Translations under genes and position numbers: made by a program
The notes under the pieces: model-generated
Database searches by the model: none
What the model was told of the DNA's origin: nothing
Seen by the model: only the letters and a program-made list of their open reading frames with translations
Shown: in pieces, positions 54,808-64,000 of the stretch
Layout of the letters: each line of letters starts with the position of its first letter
How positions within the stretch are numbered: the first letter of the stretch is position 1
NCBI GenBank assembly: GCA_036925085.1
Contig: JAUPFP010000019.1
Location: 2,996,501-3,060,500, forward strand
Length of the DNA stretch: 64,000 bases
Direction of reading: 5' to 3'
DNA from: Brachycybe producta
Lineage: Eukaryota; Arthropoda; Diplopoda; Playtdesmida; Andrognathidae

Positions 54808-55410
54808 AAAGAACAATTACACCAAAAAGGCGTAACATATACATTACATTATAAAGCATGTACACCGTTATACACTTATACATGTACAGTACAGTATATT
54901 CGAATTATGGATTTTCAAATAATTATTAAATCAGACAAACCTGTTTCCAAATGTTATAGTGACTCAAGAAACACCCGATCTCTCCCATTGTTAATGGCCT
55001 ATACAAAATAAAAATGACATTGTCAAAATTTTGCTATTAAAAAAAAAATACACCACCAATGACCTTTTATGATAAGGATCAGTATATTCTGGAAGCATTC
55101 TTACACCCAGTTGTTCCAGATATGAATGGTTTAATTGTCTGTTAAAAACGGATGACAAAATTTAATGCAAATATACAGTATCATTATTCATAAAAACAAA
55201 TTAAACTATGTTTTTCAAGCAGAACAAGCATATGCAGAAAACACTGACTGAAAATAAATTTATCTAATTTGGAAAACCTAATTATTTAGTTAAATATGTT
55301 ATTTTCAGTCGAACCCTACATTAATCACAAACTCTTCTAGTTTTAATACAAATTAGTAACTTTTATGGCATTTTATGGAAGAAAGAGATCCCATGATAAG
55401 ATATTCTAGA
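54808..55410. other. No gene seen
   Basis: A/T-rich sequence. No repeat, splice-bounded exon or coding signal can be supported. Confidence 0.5.
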
Positions 55411-55500
55411 CCAGCGGTCGCCAACCTTTCGAACCTCACGGACCACTATATTCAAACTTTTAAATCCCGCAGACCACTAATATGAATTTTTTTTAAAAAA
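55411..55500 (+). mobile_element. Possible hAT-type 5' end
   Basis: CAGCGGTCGCCAACCTTTCG and the following CGGACCACT resemble the widespread hAT terminal sequence CAGNGGTCGCCAACC. No matching right end was found, so this is a fragment. Confidence 0.5.
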
Positions 55501-55565
55501 AAAATAAATACGTTTGTCAAATAATGATCAGAGAACTTCCATTTTATTAATATAAAATCTTTAAA

Positions 55566-55635
55566 GGTTGTTTAATTGTAACAAAATTATTAAAGTTTAA
55601 ATTAACTTTAATAATTTTGGTACAATTAAACAACC
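55566..55635. repeat. 70-bp near-perfect palindrome
   Basis: 32-bp arms starting GGTTGTTTAATTGTA, one mismatch, around a 6-bp centre TAAATT. A/T-rich. Not part of any recognised element. Confidence 0.9.
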
Positions 55636-55849
55636 ATGTATTTATCTTTTTAGTATTACAAAATAATTGAAGTTTAGGGGAGAAGCGTGTGGTGGGGGAA
55701 ACTCAACGAAATGTAGCTCTCGCGTGCTGTATTTTAGGGTCAGGATAAAAAGATGAACAATGAACGGGATGCACATTCGGGTAACTCTAAAACCCGACAC
55801 AGAATGCATATAGAATAAGAGGAACACTATATCAGGGATGAACACACAT

Positions 55850-56015
55850 TTTAAAGGGATGAACAGAGAAATAAAAGGATGAACATTCTTTAAAGGGGTG
55901 AACATGGTTTTAAGGGGGATGAACATGGTTTTAGGAGGATGAACATGGTACTAGGGGGATGGAACATGGTTTTAGGTTGGATGAACATGGTTTTAGAGGG
56001 GATAAACATGGTTTT
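55850..56015. repeat. GATGAACATGGTTTTAG minisatellite
   Basis: About seven degenerate units of 20-26 bp with the core GATGAACATGGTTTTAGG. A minus-strand open frame through it (MFIPLKTMFTPLKN) is a by-product of the repeat. Confidence 0.8.
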
Positions 56016-56020
56016 AGTTT

Positions 56021-56080
56021 AAGTTAGGTTAGGTTAGGTAACTGAACCTAACCTAACCAAACCAAACCTAACCTAACCCC
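56021..56080. repeat. Interstitial TTAGG/CCTAA telomere-like units in inverted order
   Basis: Three TTAGG units (about 56023-56038) are followed, after AACTGAA, by CCTAA units (two blocks to 56078). TTAGG is the common arthropod telomere repeat. Confidence 0.7.
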
Positions 56081-56093
56081 ATAAAACCATGTA

Positions 56094-56650
56094 CAGGGTC
56101 CGGCAATAGGTACGACACATTTGTGAGCGCTGTGGTGGGAAGACAGACACTGAGTGGGGGACAATATATTGTGCAATAAATTTAATATGTTATGCAGTTT
56201 CAGTAGCCATGAATTATTGGCCTGTGCAGCAACGAATTTTTTGTGTTACAGTATTCATTCGAACGGGAAGCATAATCTATCTCGAAATGGTGATGTTAAT
56301 TGGCCGGCAAGATCTCCGGATTTGACTTGCTGTGATTTTTTCTTATCTGAAGTTCAAAGTGTTTGTTGACAGGCCCCACACATTAAAAAAGTTGAGAAAC
56401 AATATAACCAACAAAATTAGAGCGATTGGCCCAGATGTATTGCACCGTGTCATGCAATCTTTTCGCAGCAGGCTCCAAGAATCCGAAAAACAAGAAGGAG
56501 CACATTTGTCTAACATAATTTTTAAAAAATAAGCATACTTGAAAACTGCACTATGTATAAAATAAATATGTTCTGTTTTAATCTCTGTGTTTCAATTACT
56601 AAGCTGACAATCACACGATAAAAACTGTCAATACCTACTGCCGGACCCTA
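56094..56650 (+). mobile_element. Deleted mariner/Tc1-like element (557 bp)
   Basis: The ends CAGGGTCCGGCAATAGGTA and the mirrored TACCTACTGCCGGACCCTA are each next to TA. The interior keeps only the C-terminal transposase: NWPARSPDLTCCDFF (56154-56366 frame) and, after a frameshift near 56345, VDRPHTLKKLRNNI and GPDVLHRVMQSFRSRL (56332-56532 frame). The catalytic first half is missing. Confidence 0.85.
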
Positions 56651-56657
56651 TATATAT

Positions 56658-57667
56658 TGAGACGTTTTGGGGCCCGCCGCTATTTTCTTAATTTAGCGCC
56701 GTTTTATTTTGGGTTTCTTTAATTTTGTAGGCACCGTGTATTTTGTAGCTTCTGGGCCACTCGGTACTAATAGGTACCGATTGACCCAGATTCTATTTTT
56801 AGCTTAACCTTATCGTTCTCCCCTCTTTACCATTGTATTACCCTTCCACATGAGTGGATTCTTATCATTTTAATTTGAAGTTGTTTACGTTTTTTCCCCC
56901 TTTTAATTAAAAGGGTGACTCATCTCTAATATTTTGGTGACCACTGGTCAATCGTTTTTGATTGGCCAGTTTGGTTTTTACTTTTGTTTTTGCCCAATCA
57001 GAGGATACTGAGAAAGTGTTCTCAGTATCCTCTTTTTGGGTATAAAAAGGCCGTGTTTTTGTATGTAAGGAAGCACTTCTAAAACAGAATCTATGCCCGA
57101 CTTGGGATTTAGAAGATAGGATTTTTGAAGCATTCTTAAATAACGAATCTATGCCCGATGTTGGCTAGGTTCTTGTCTTTTTAACTATTATTTTTCGAAG
57201 TTATATTTTTATGTGTTGTGCAATTAATTCCAGTTCTATTTGCGTTTGTGTTTGATACTTTTATCTACGAAATAAACGAAATTCTATTTAACTAAACCAG
57301 TGGTGTTTTGTTATTTGAAACTTTAAATTCCGAGGTTGTGAACTTCATTATTTTGCAGGCCTTCACCTTTCTTGGATACTTCAAGGTCCCAACAGGTGCA
57401 AACCTGCAATGCATGAGTAAGTACATTTTACACGATTCTTAGGGCAGATTTACGGACGAAAGTCCGAGAGATACAGAGATTAAAGAACCTCAAGACTGTG
57501 AAGTCTTTTGCCAGAGACTAGTGAGGACATAAAATAGACGTTATATTGGTCTAGTCCTCCCGGGCCAGTACAATTAGTGACCTAGCCACTCACTATCAAC
57601 ACGAGTGAAAACTCGCTCGTATTAACATAAAAGAGCAGATTCTACTAACGGAAAAAAGTCCGTCACA
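56658..57667 (+). repeat. Element K 5' LTR (~1010 bp)
   Basis: It starts near TGAGACG (start less certain) and ends CCGTCACA, followed by a primer site. The TATA box TATAAAAAG is at 57041-57049. Directly upstream is a perfect 14-bp hairpin, GAGGATACTGAGAA/TTCTCAGTATCCTC with loop AGTG (57001-57032). The poly(A) signal AATAAA lies near 57271. A fragment of the same LTR is at 18666-18975. Confidence 0.8.
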
Positions 57668-57672
57668 ATATA

Positions 57673-57690
57673 TGGTGGAGGTGCGGGGTA
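57673..57690 (+). other. Primer binding site of element K
   Basis: TGGTGGAGGTGCGGGGTA, five bases after the LTR end. Same tRNA-Ala-like site as in A and B. Confidence 0.8.
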
Positions 57691-57839
57691 GTTTATAAAA
57701 CTTGCTACCTCGTTTTGCCCTAAGAAACGTGTTGAAAAACACGAAAATTATAGTAATTCAATTGTGCAAACAATTTCGAAACAAAAACAAATTTTTCGAA
57801 ACATTTTTACGTTTTTATTGACACAAATTACGATAAACA

Positions 57840-58232
57840 ATGATGAATACCAACGGAATAACCGCAAGGTTCTCCCAGCAACTTCGATACAGATGCCAAC
57901 GTGAGCAGCTTGTAAGAGAACGAGCGAAAGCTCGGGAAACACGCCGTGTTGCCCGAGAAACAAGAAAGCAAAAGAAAGAGGACAAGCTGAGGGCCCTTGC
58001 AGCAGAGAAGCGACTCCAGGAGGAAGATCAGCATGCTGACGACGAAGAACGACAGGCTGATGCCCAACTAAAGATTGAAGCAGCATCTTCTGAAGCCTCT
58101 CAACGAAGCAACGAGCAGAAGATGGTCGATCGGTTTTCTGAACTCATGAAAGACGCCACTCCTGAGAGCCGAGAAGAATTGGTAAGACGGTTATGTGGAG
58201 AATCGACTCCACACCGCCTCGAACACACATGA
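57840..58232 (+). CDS. Element K: short highly charged protein, probably a Gag N-terminus (130 aa)
   Basis: It lies 150 bp after the primer site, where gag is expected. It starts MMNTNGITARFSQQL and is rich in Arg, Lys, Glu and Ala (RKQKKEDKLRALAAEKRLQ), so probably a long coiled coil. It ends CGESTPHRLEHT at the stop. No capsid, zinc knuckle or pol follows; within 220 bp the sequence turns into an inverted LTR. It is either a truncated gag or the only gene of a non-autonomous element. Confidence 0.5.
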   Translation: MMNTNGITARFSQQLRYRCQREQLVRERAKARETRRVARETRKQKKEDKLRALAAEKRLQEEDQHADDEERQADAQLKIEAASSEASQRSNEQKMVDRFSELMKDATPESREELVRRLCGESTPHRLEHT

Positions 58233-58454
58233 GAGAAATCTCAGACAACCAAGTAAATCGCCGACAGAATCCGGGCGTAAGCTCAGGGCCGAAGCTCCTG
58301 AATGGATTCCGAACCTGGGACCAATGCTATATTCTGAAAAGAATTCACTTCATCCAAATCGGTTGGCTAAGCCGGTTGTTCTATCCTGGTTCAGGAGGAA
58401 GGGAACAAATTAATCCCTTTCCATTTCCTTACAAGTTCCGCCTTTAGAACTTTT

Positions 58455-58945
58455 ACAGTTTTAAGGATCTTTCGCTGTCTGTTACCCTTCGTGCTTTTGC
58501 CTGTTAAATCTAGAAGTGATGATCCAGGTTTACACCTGGGTTGGTAATTCAAGATGATAAGATATTAGAACTTTCGTTCTATCCAATAAGTATAAAAGAT
58601 AAGACGTGGCAATTTTTAAGCATAATAACAGTTTATTTACAATTATTTCAATCGAAATCTATCCCAAGTTGGGAATAGATTCTCTGTTTACAGAATGCTT
58701 GATAAACATAAAAATACACGGCCTTTTATAACCAAAAAGAGGATACTGATTGGGCAAAAACAAGCAAAAACCAAACTGGCCAATCAACATGACTAACTGG
58801 TAGTCATCAAAAATATAGAAAATGACTCATCATCAATTAAGACCAATATTCACTAGAAAAACACAACCACATAGACTTAATGCTACTGCTTATCAGGACG
58901 ATTTCTTTGTATTAAGGGGTGGGACTGGGATGAAAAAAGACCCAA
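58455..58945 (-). repeat. Element K-family LTR, inverted and partial
   Basis: Its minus strand matches the K LTR across TATA (TTATAAAAGGCC), the GCCAATCA block and the ATCTATTCCCAA region. The last ~170 bp and part of U3 are missing. It lacks one arm of the 14-bp hairpin. Orientation is opposite to the LTR at 56658, so the two are not a normal LTR pair. Confidence 0.78.
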
Positions 58946-58969
58946 GCCCCGTGAGGTGAGTGTGACAGG

Positions 58970-59283
58970 AGTAAAACTCACAGGCAATTGTGCACATGCG
59001 CATCGTTTTTTCGTATTTTACTCCTTTCATTTCAATTTCAGTCACCCCCTCTCACTTTTTCCCCCTTCACGTTTCTCTCTTTCTCTCTCCCCTTCTACAC
59101 TTTCAAACATTTTCGCCTCTCCAATTTAATATCATGGGGTTCTTGGATGGGAAGAGTGCAACATATAGTTGACCTTGAGAAAAAAAGCTGTTCATTTCTT
59201 CATTTATTTAAATTTATATAAATTCCAATGTGCTTCAATGGTTGTACAGCGTTACTTCAGACAGATACACAGACCTGGCATAA
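58970..59283 (-). mobile_element. Helitron fragment (3' end missing)
   Basis: Minus-strand copy of the H1/H2 interior (CATGGGGTTCTTGGATGGGA in plus reading), ending near CAGACCTGG, the complement of the Helitron 5' end. The hairpin and CTAG are missing. Confidence 0.75.
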
Positions 59284-59293
59284 TATATATATA

Positions 59294-59606
59294 CTAGTGG
59301 GGTAACCCGTCATAAATGACGGGAGCAAAATTCAAAAGCAATATTGCACATGTGCGTCATTTGTTCCTTTTTTTTACTCCTTTCATTATAATTTCAGTCA
59401 CCCCTCCCACTTTCCCCCTCCACGTTTCTCTCTCTCCCCCTCTACACTTTCCAATCATTTCCCCTCTCCACTTTAATATCATGGGGTTCTTGGATGGGAA
59501 GAGTTCCGCATATAGGATGACCTTGAGAAAAAAAGCAGTTCATTTATTTAAATTTATATAAATTCCTACACATCGTTAGTTCCCTCACACACACACAGAT
59601 CTCGGA
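59294..59606 (-). mobile_element. Helitron H4 (313 bp)
   Basis: Complete minus-strand copy: CTAG at 59294-59297, hairpin CCCGTCAT/ATGACGGG next to it, and at the other end the complement of TCCGAGATCTGTG. Flanks are AT-rich. Confidence 0.83.
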
Positions 59607-59620
59607 TATTATATATATAA

Positions 59621-59845
59621 CTAGTGGGGTAACCCGTCATAACCCTCCTCATAACCCTATCCAATTTAATATCAATGGGGTTCTTGGATGGGAAGGGTGC
59701 GACATATAGTTGACCTTGAGAAAAAAAAGCTGTTCATTTCTTCATTTGTTTAAATTTATATAAATTCCGATGTGCTTCAATGGTTGTACAGTGTTACTTC
59801 AGACAGACAGATAGATAGATGGATAGATATATATATAATATCCCA
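59621..59845 (-). mobile_element. Helitron H5, internally deleted
   Basis: CTAG at 59621-59624 and part of the hairpin, then a jump into the interior (ATGGGGTTCTTGGATGGGAA) up to CAGACAGACAG and GATA microsatellite. A plus-strand Helitron start (TCCCAGGTCTGTGTG) follows immediately near 59843. Confidence 0.75.
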
Positions 59846-59875
59846 GGTCTGTGTGGCTATCTATCTATCTATTTT

Positions 59876-59931
59876 AGTTGTGTTTTTGTTACTTTATTTT
59901 TTTTTGGTCCCAACTAATTTGCACAGTACTG
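59876..59931 (-). mobile_element. Orphan Tc1 terminal repeat
   Basis: It ends GCACAGTACTG before TA. It is the mirror image of the Tc1 end at 61894 and matches it for about 50 bp, including GTCCCAACTAATTTGC. Only this end survives. Confidence 0.82.
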
Positions 59932-60010
59932 TATGTATATATATATATGTATACATATATATATATATAGATATATATATATAGATATATATATATAGAT
60001 ATATATATAT

Positions 60011-60078
<68 letters not shown>

Positions 60079-60087
60079 ATACGTATA

Positions 60088-60153
<66 letters not shown>

Positions 60154-60158
60154 TATAC
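59932..60158. repeat. (TA)n microsatellite
   Basis: Long TA runs with GATA and GTATAC interruptions. Tyr-Ile open frames on both strands here are artefacts. Confidence 0.96.
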
Positions 60159-60166
60159 GTATACAT

Positions 60167-61786
60167 TAGGGCTGTTCACAAAAAAAAATTTTTCAATTTT
60201 GTTATGCATAGTTGTTTATTTTGTACCTTTTATATAAACATTACTTTGTGCAAAAAATTACTGAGATTAGACTATGCGTAGGGGTTGCTCAACTTGCATT
60301 TTTTGGCTGCATTTACAGTTACACTAACAGATCAGTTTTATCAACAATAATCTATTATTAACGAGGCTTGTATGCCTTCAGTGTTTCCTTTCTGGCATCA
60401 GGGACTCGTTTCCGGTGGTCTTCAACAACCTGGATCAGTTTTTGCATCTCACGTTCGTTCTTAGTGATGGACTCGTTGAACGTCGAAATCAATGCAACAG
60501 ATCGCTCAGCAGAATCATTGACTACCTTCAGCGAATCAACAATGCACTTTGCATCTTTATACTTTTGAGAGTCCCCCCAGGTCACAGGATCACTATTGAA
60601 GAGAAAGTCATATTCTATGTGAAGTGAACGCAATGCACACATGGAAGCAGATTTCACCAGATCATGCAAGGCTTTGTTCTCAAGTCCGTGGCTGTTCTTT
60701 AGTTTGATTCCCCTTTCAGTCCAGTCTTTGCAACTTTTTATGGCCTCCACTAGCATTCGTTTCTCTTGAACTGGAAGTTTGTTGGAAAACAAAGCAAGGG
60801 GTGTCAGTTCAGGTCCGAGGTACCACAAATGGGAATCAAGTTTCTTCAATGCAGCCTTTGACACATTTTGATTTACAGCTGGATATTGCTTGATTTTCCA
60901 GAATAGTTCCAAGTCATTTATTGGAGTATCACTCGTCTTCAGACATGAATGAAATCCACGCTTTCACATAAATAAGGCTTACGAACATTAGATTCCATTA
61001 GATTCTTCTCTTCCTTAGCGGTTAGCTTCAATTCCATCCGGAAGAGGTACACTTTCAAGCAGTAAATCACCTTTGCCATCCACCTGGCCATGTGATATGC
61101 ACCGGGTGACTTGAAATGATATTCTTTCTCTTTGGGTAAAATCCCAGAACTAGAAGGCTTAGCTCCACCATCTCTTTGTAGTCCTCTCGGGGCTTGTACA
61201 ATTCGTCTGCTGCTAGGCTATCTCGAAGGAAAATGATGACTTCTTCTTTCAACTCTTGCAAATGTGTCATGTTCACATTGGTCAGTCGTGGGTCAGTAAT
61301 CGGTCTGAAATTCTTATGGTTGATGCCAGGCCAGATCTGTTGGAATCGCTGGAAAAGTGGAATGTTTGGACCTTTAGAAGGTCCAAATAATTCTGAAAAG
61401 ACACCTCCAACAATTAGCTCATGAGTATGGTGACGACAGGCTAAGTAGAGCAAGTTCCTGCCAATCTGTTTCTCCAAAAAAACATATGCACCATTTTGCA
61501 GCCGTGTGGCAGTAGCTCTGCACTTGCTCGTAGTCATATTTTTTAAAGTATAAGTGTCTGAAAACATACATGACAAATTAGGCAATCGATATTTATAAAA
61601 CCTTAGCATCAACACATATAGGTGTGACAGATGAAAATTCAAGGTCATTGAGCAACCTCTAAATGTTATTTGACTGCAAAACTTTTTTGCACATTTTGTG
61701 TGTACACCAAGTGCTACAAAATGAACCACTATGCATTCAAATTGGCGAAAATAATTTTCTCCACCCCTGTGTTTTGAACAACCCTA
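60167..61786 (-). mobile_element. hAT-like element (1620 bp)
   Basis: 8-bp duplication GTATACAT at 60159-60166 and 61787-61794. Ends TAGGGCTGTTCA and, mirrored, TAGGGTTGTTCA, with inner shared ATGCATAGT and ATTTTGTA. Both fit hAT. The TA-rich setting weakens the duplication slightly, but it contains G and C. The interior is a broken minus-strand gene. Confidence 0.78.
60358..61560 (-). pseudogene. CRHH-type protein of a hAT-like element, broken
   Basis: Minus-strand blocks in order: NGAYVFLEKQIGRNLLYLACRHHTHE (here as LEKQIGRNLLYLACRHH), then PNIPLFQRFQQIW, a segment in another frame with SPGAYHMARWMAKVIY (about 61040-61110), and finally 60358-60912 (MELFWKIKQY...). I recall similar uncharacterised proteins in many arthropod and hydra genomes with the same CRHH and GAYHxARWMAK blocks. 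Terminal repeats and 8-bp duplication suggest it is the transposase or its remnant, but I cannot place catalytic residues. At least two frameshifts or splice breaks. Stop at 60358. Confidence 0.65.
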
Positions 61787-61788
61787 GT

Positions 61789-61794
<6 letters not shown>

Positions 61795-61833
<39 letters not shown>

Positions 61834-61891
61834 CATATATATATACATACATATATATATATATGTATACATATATATATGTATATATACA
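61795..61891. repeat. (TA)n microsatellite
   Basis: TA runs with ACATACATA interruptions between the hAT-like element and the Tc1 element. Confidence 0.95.
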
Positions 61892-61893
61892 TA

Positions 61894-63185
61894 CAGTACT
61901 GTGCAAATTAGTTGGGACAAAAAAAAAATAAAGTAACAAAAACACAACTAAAATATTTATTTTTTAATGATGTAGTTAATAGTGAATGTGACCCCCCTTA
62001 GCTTTAGTTACTTCTTTCACCCTCTCTACCATTGATGCCACTAGCTTTCCACACATTAAGAACACTTCTGGGTTGTGGTACCACACTTTGATGACACTTT
62101 CAATCATTTTGGTTTTCGTTGTGCAATCCATCTTAGATATGCGTGCTTTAATAATAGCCCACAAATTTTCAATGGGGTTGAGATCGGGTGAATTTCCTGG
62201 CCACTCAAATACCTTCAAATGTTGCTGGGTAAAGAAGCTCTTAGCAAGCTTAGAATTGTGGCATGGAGCCTGATTGTGTTGAAATATCCCATCACCACTG
62301 GGAAACAGCTTCTGCAGTGTTGGGTCCATTTTTGCCTCCAGAACACCTATGTACTTTTTGCTGTCCATCATTCCTTCAATGGGGTGAAGTGTCTGTGGCC
62401 CAGAAGCTGTGAAAATCCCCAAAACATGACCTTAGGTGGGTGTTTGGTTGATTGCTGGATGTGGCCAGATCGAAGAGGTTCTTTAAGTGAGCGGCGAACA
62501 AAATTTGACCTGTAGCCATGCACCTCAAAGTCGGTTTCATCGGAAAATATCACTTTTTCCCAATTCTCCACAGTCCAGTCTCGATGTTTCTTTGCCCAGG
62601 ATAGCCGTTTTTGCTTCATAGCTGGAGTCAAAAGCTGCTTTTTGGAGGGACGTCGAGCCCAGCAGCCACACTCCAGAAGGCGACGACGTACGGTGGAAGC
62701 ATGTATATTAATTCTATGAGATGTAATCTCTTTTTTGATGTTTCCACTGGTCTTCTTCGGGTCTATGACACTAATTCTTTGAATTAGACTATCATCTCTA
62801 GGAGTAGTTTTTCTTTTTCTTCCACAACGTCCTTTTCGGGATGTGTTTACAGATCCTGTCTCTTTATGCAGCTTCATAATCCGTGAAATGCTGGATTTCC
62901 CGACCCCAACAGCTTTTGCTATCTGTCTAGCAGTAAGTGAAGTGTTTTCACCTAAAGCAATTATTTTAGCTCGTTTACGAGGCGTGATGTCCATGATGTA
63001 CTTAAAAACAAATTTTCTAATGAAAATTGTGAACTACTTAATCACGTCCTCTACCTATAAAATATCAATTCCAACTGAAGTGGGAGTGTAAAAAATAGCA
63101 GAGTAACACAGCAGACAATACTAGACTTGCATATATTGCTCTGCTGCAAGTTTAAACTTGTGCATGTCCATTGCAGGGCTTGTAC
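61894..63185 (-). mobile_element. Tc1 element, right end not in view
   Basis: The left terminal repeat CAGTACTGTGCAAATTAG follows TA. The interior is a nearly complete transposase gene. No mirrored end is seen before the Ty3 LTR at 63186, so either the element continues beyond that insertion or its end is lost. Confidence 0.8.
61976..62994 (-). pseudogene. Tc1 transposase, one frameshift (about 339 aa)
   Basis: It starts at the ATG at 62994 (MDITPRKRAKI). Paired helix-turn-helix DNA-binding domains include TARQIAKAVGVGKSSISRI and HASTVRRRLLECG. The first catalytic Asp is in FSDETDF. In the second box, QHNQAPCH, the usual Asp is Asn. The Glu is in SPDLNPIENLW. A -1/+1 shift near 62400 separates the two halves; length and order are those of a full Tc1 transposase (DD34E). 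The frameshift and the D-to-N change predict no activity. Confidence 0.93.
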
Positions 63186-63977
63186 TGTGGCAACCTGGTC
63201 TGCTCCAATTTTGATTTTGATTGAGCAGATGAATTTCCCTATGGTGGTCTGCCTGACAGCTACAGTAGGCTGTTAGGTCGGACGCCATTTTGGTGCCAGC
63301 AGACCTCTCACCATGAAGTCTATGGGTGAGAAGTCAGATGTGACCTCTGTCCCCTCCAGGTGAAGTTGCCTGGAGGTTTCCTGTGGCCTAGTCAACCACA
63401 GGATCGGGGCAGTTGGTTGTAGGCTCTGAAACTGACTAGACCTGTGGGTGGAGGTCAAGAGGACCTCCACTGTCCAGCATCTTGCTTTTCATCTGTGCCT
63501 TGGCCATTAGGCCTTTGTTTGTATATTTATGGGGGCTTGGCTGGTAAAGGAATACCAGCCAAGTTGTGTAAATATCAATGCCTTCGTTTTAATCATCTAC
63601 ATCGTAAGTGTAATAAAACACTTTATTTTATCATCACTTACTGTGTCGTGTCTTTTCCTTGGGGAGTACCGCGGGGAAGGGTGGGATTACCGGTTGGGGA
63701 ATCACCACCGTCCTGTTACCGACTTGTTTCGGCCGGTACTCGTGTCGGCTCGCGGTAGAACCGGAGTTCTACCGCGATATTCTCGGCGAGGCGGCGGTCG
63801 TTCGTCGTGTCTCACCGTTGGGAGAGCTCCGTGTCGGTACCACCCAAGGGGTGCACCGTGTGGAGAGGCGGCTACGGGTACGGTCCCGTCCCCGTCGTCG
63901 GAGCTCTGGTACCGGTAAGTGCGAGCGTTTTGAAATTCGTTTACCGGGGTATTGTAACGGTCCGGCGGGACGTTACA
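63186..63977 (+). repeat. Element F 5' LTR (792 bp)
   Basis: It starts TGTGGCAACCTGGTCTGC and ends GGCGGGACGTTACA, with GTAC at 63182-63185 as possible left target duplication. The hairpin CGCGGTAGAAC/GTTCTACCGCG (loop CGGA) is at 63751-63776. Same subfamily as the C LTR. It carries the primer site downstream, so it is the 5' LTR of a further element, not a solo LTR. Confidence 0.93.
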
Positions 63978-63979
63978 AT

Positions 63980-63997
63980 TGGTGGAGGCGCCGGGTA
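63980..63997 (+). other. Primer binding site of element F
   Basis: TGGTGGAGGCGCCGGGTA, identical to element D. The rest of element F lies beyond the window. Confidence 0.88.
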
Positions 63998-64000
63998 CCT

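Noticed and set aside
59772-60281. Tyr-Ile repeat open frames on both strands
   Set aside because: By-product of the TA microsatellite.

Overview
Eukaryotic genomic DNA from an invertebrate, very rich in transposable elements. Two things point to an arthropod. One is a short interstitial block of TTAGG/CCTAA telomere-type units (56021-56080). The other is the repeat mix: Ty3-type LTR elements, a jockey/CR1-like LINE, Tc1/mariner, hAT-like elements and Helitrons. The taxon is an inference of moderate confidence. The only host gene I can support is the 3' end of a collagen galactosyltransferase gene (COLGALT/GLT25D type) on the minus strand: three exons between 6416 and 8937 whose phases join perfectly.

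Layout. 1-2760: a 157-bp satellite array ending in a head-to-head inversion. 2762-6055: element A, an internally deleted LTR element. 6140-8940: COLGALT exons, with a large AGT microsatellite in one intron. 9277-10667: a DD37D Tc1/mariner element. 11300-12504: MITEs and two Helitrons. 12747-18490: an old minus-strand Ty3 copy broken up by a LINE, a solo LTR and other LTR pieces. 18666-22804: an LTR fragment, a MITE and two hAT-like elements, one of them a shell around an AT minisatellite. 22859-32941: element B, same family as A, complete with LTRs and 4-bp target duplications but with no reverse transcriptase or integrase. 33088-33826: Helitron and Tc1 remnants. 33827-43290: element C, a decayed Ty3 element. 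43565-54803: element D, a nearly pristine 11.2-kb Ty3 element with intact gag and a 2348-residue pol. 54808-56650: palindromes, a minisatellite and a mariner derivative. 56658-58945: LTR element K with an inverted second LTR. 58970-59850: Helitron cluster. 60167-61786: a hAT-like element carrying a broken gene. 61894-63185: a Tc1 element. 63186-64000: the 5' LTR of a further Ty3 element (F) that leaves the window.

How the parts work together. In D, gag and pol are in different frames. They are linked by a heptamer, 7-nt spacer and stem-loop that look like a programmed -1 frameshift signal, and the signal is conserved in C. Pol runs through protease, RT, RNase H and integrase, then continues for about 900 residues into a module I do not recognise; its terminal domain is well conserved in C. 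The LTRs of this superfamily carry a 10-11 bp hairpin that covaries between copies. The D and B families share a tRNA-Ala-like primer site (as does K) and a hairpin just 5' of the polypurine tract. B and A carry an unrecognised gene in the 3' half of the element and probably move with enzymes supplied by others.
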